NCBI GenBank assembly: GCA_036752825.1
Contig: DAIORV010000133.1
Span: 1 to 6,035 of the forward strand
From: UBA5177 sp002413265
Lineage (GTDB): Bacteria; Chloroflexota; UBA5177
DNA length: 6,035 nt
Direction: 5' to 3'
How positions within the stretch are numbered: position 1 is the stretch's first letter; every line of letters starts with the position of its first letter. Both the position numbers and the translations under genes were made by a program. The notes under the pieces were generated by a model. That model was not told the origin of the DNA. It ran no database searches and saw only the letters and a list, made by a program, of their open reading frames with translations. This document shows, one piece after another, positions 5,662 through 6,035 of this stretch.

Positions 5662-5666
5662 AACGG

Positions 5667-6035
5667 TCAGCACGTGGTAGGTGTTTCGGTCAGCTCGTTG
5701 AGCTTTCGCATCGTGTTGGCGCTGCGGATGGTGATTTTCTTATATAGGGCCGTGCCGACGATTCTGTTCATCTGGCTCCTGCGCACGTTCTCGCGATCGA
5801 CGCGCCAAACGACAGCCCCAGGCGTGTAGCTGAGCTCATCGACGCCGGGCTTAATCGGTAGACGATCGAAGATCGTACGATCGTCGAGCTCCTTCCATAG
5901 CAACAGGACATAGGTCCGCATCGTTTTGTCGTCGACCCAATTACTCGGAATCGCGTCGACCGTCTTCTTGAGGGTCTTATGGTCCATGACAAGCACCTTG
6001 ATCGCCATGCCCGTGTGCTGCTCGAGCGCCTTCTC
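5667..6035 (-). CDS. DUF1697-family protein, C-terminal part (gene runs off the window edge)
   Basis: The last 122 residues of a gene whose 5' end lies beyond position 6035. The frame is open to the window edge, and the residues before the internal ATG at 6008 (EKALEQHTG) fit the family, so that ATG is not the real start. The pattern matches the second half of DUF1697 proteins (usually about 170-180 aa). There is an 'l....G..v.VlVm....L' strand, a WVDDKTMRTYVLLLW strand-helix, TPGAVVWRVDRENVRRSQMN, and the C-terminal TIRSANTMRKLNEL, equivalent to the family's 'T.RN..T..KL.el' ending. The family is a small alpha/beta protein of unknown biochemical function, common in soil bacteria. The assignment is from pattern memory, and only the C-terminal end is visible. 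It may share a transcript with the DMP19-like gene 67 nt downstream, unless the hairpin between them separates the two. Confidence 0.82.
   Translation of the reverse strand, partial: EKALEQHTGMAIKVLVMDHKTLKKTVDAIPSNWVDDKTMRTYVLLLWKELDDRTIFDRLPIKPGVDELSYTPGAVVWRVDRENVRRSQMNRIVGTALYKKITIRSANTMRKLNELTETPTTC

Overview
The window is high-GC bacterial DNA. Every intact gene I can support lies on the minus strand. Codon use, the XRE-TPR regulator type and the DUF1697 and DMP19-like proteins would suit an Actinomycetota (Thermoleophilia-like) or similar soil bacterium, but that is only an impression. A run of ten Ns inside one gene points to a draft or metagenomic assembly.

Layout, read along the minus strand (right to left): the 3' part of a DUF1697-family gene entering from the window edge (5667-6035); a protein that looks like a DMP19/DUF4375-like domain fused to a DUF2019-like helical-repeat domain (4904-5599); about 630 bp without a convincing gene but with two inverted repeats (4271-4903); a membrane-anchored sensor histidine kinase interrupted by the assembly gap (2594-4270); a spacer holding, on the plus strand, the decayed 3' end of an IS6-like transposase with two single-base frameshifts (about 2200-2455); then a promoter, a 32-codon secreted-peptide gene (1851-1949) and an XRE-TPR regulator (390-1796). 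The last 389 bp hold no gene I can support.

The most interesting part is 390-2024. A strong -35 box (TTGACA) and a good ribosome binding site precede a tiny ORF that is almost entirely a Sec signal peptide ending in PALA, which would release the octapeptide DGGGGWPK. Immediately downstream on the same strand is a 468-residue protein with an N-terminal XRE helix-turn-helix and about nine TPRs. That is the architecture of peptide-sensing RRNPP regulators (NprR, PlcR and relatives). I infer a candidate peptide-pheromone/receptor pair, with the peptide gene upstream of its receptor and a possible operator overlapping the promoter. The histidine kinase has no response regulator in the window, and nothing in the sequence links it to the peptide system. 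The transposase relic between them suggests the two blocks were brought together by rearrangement.
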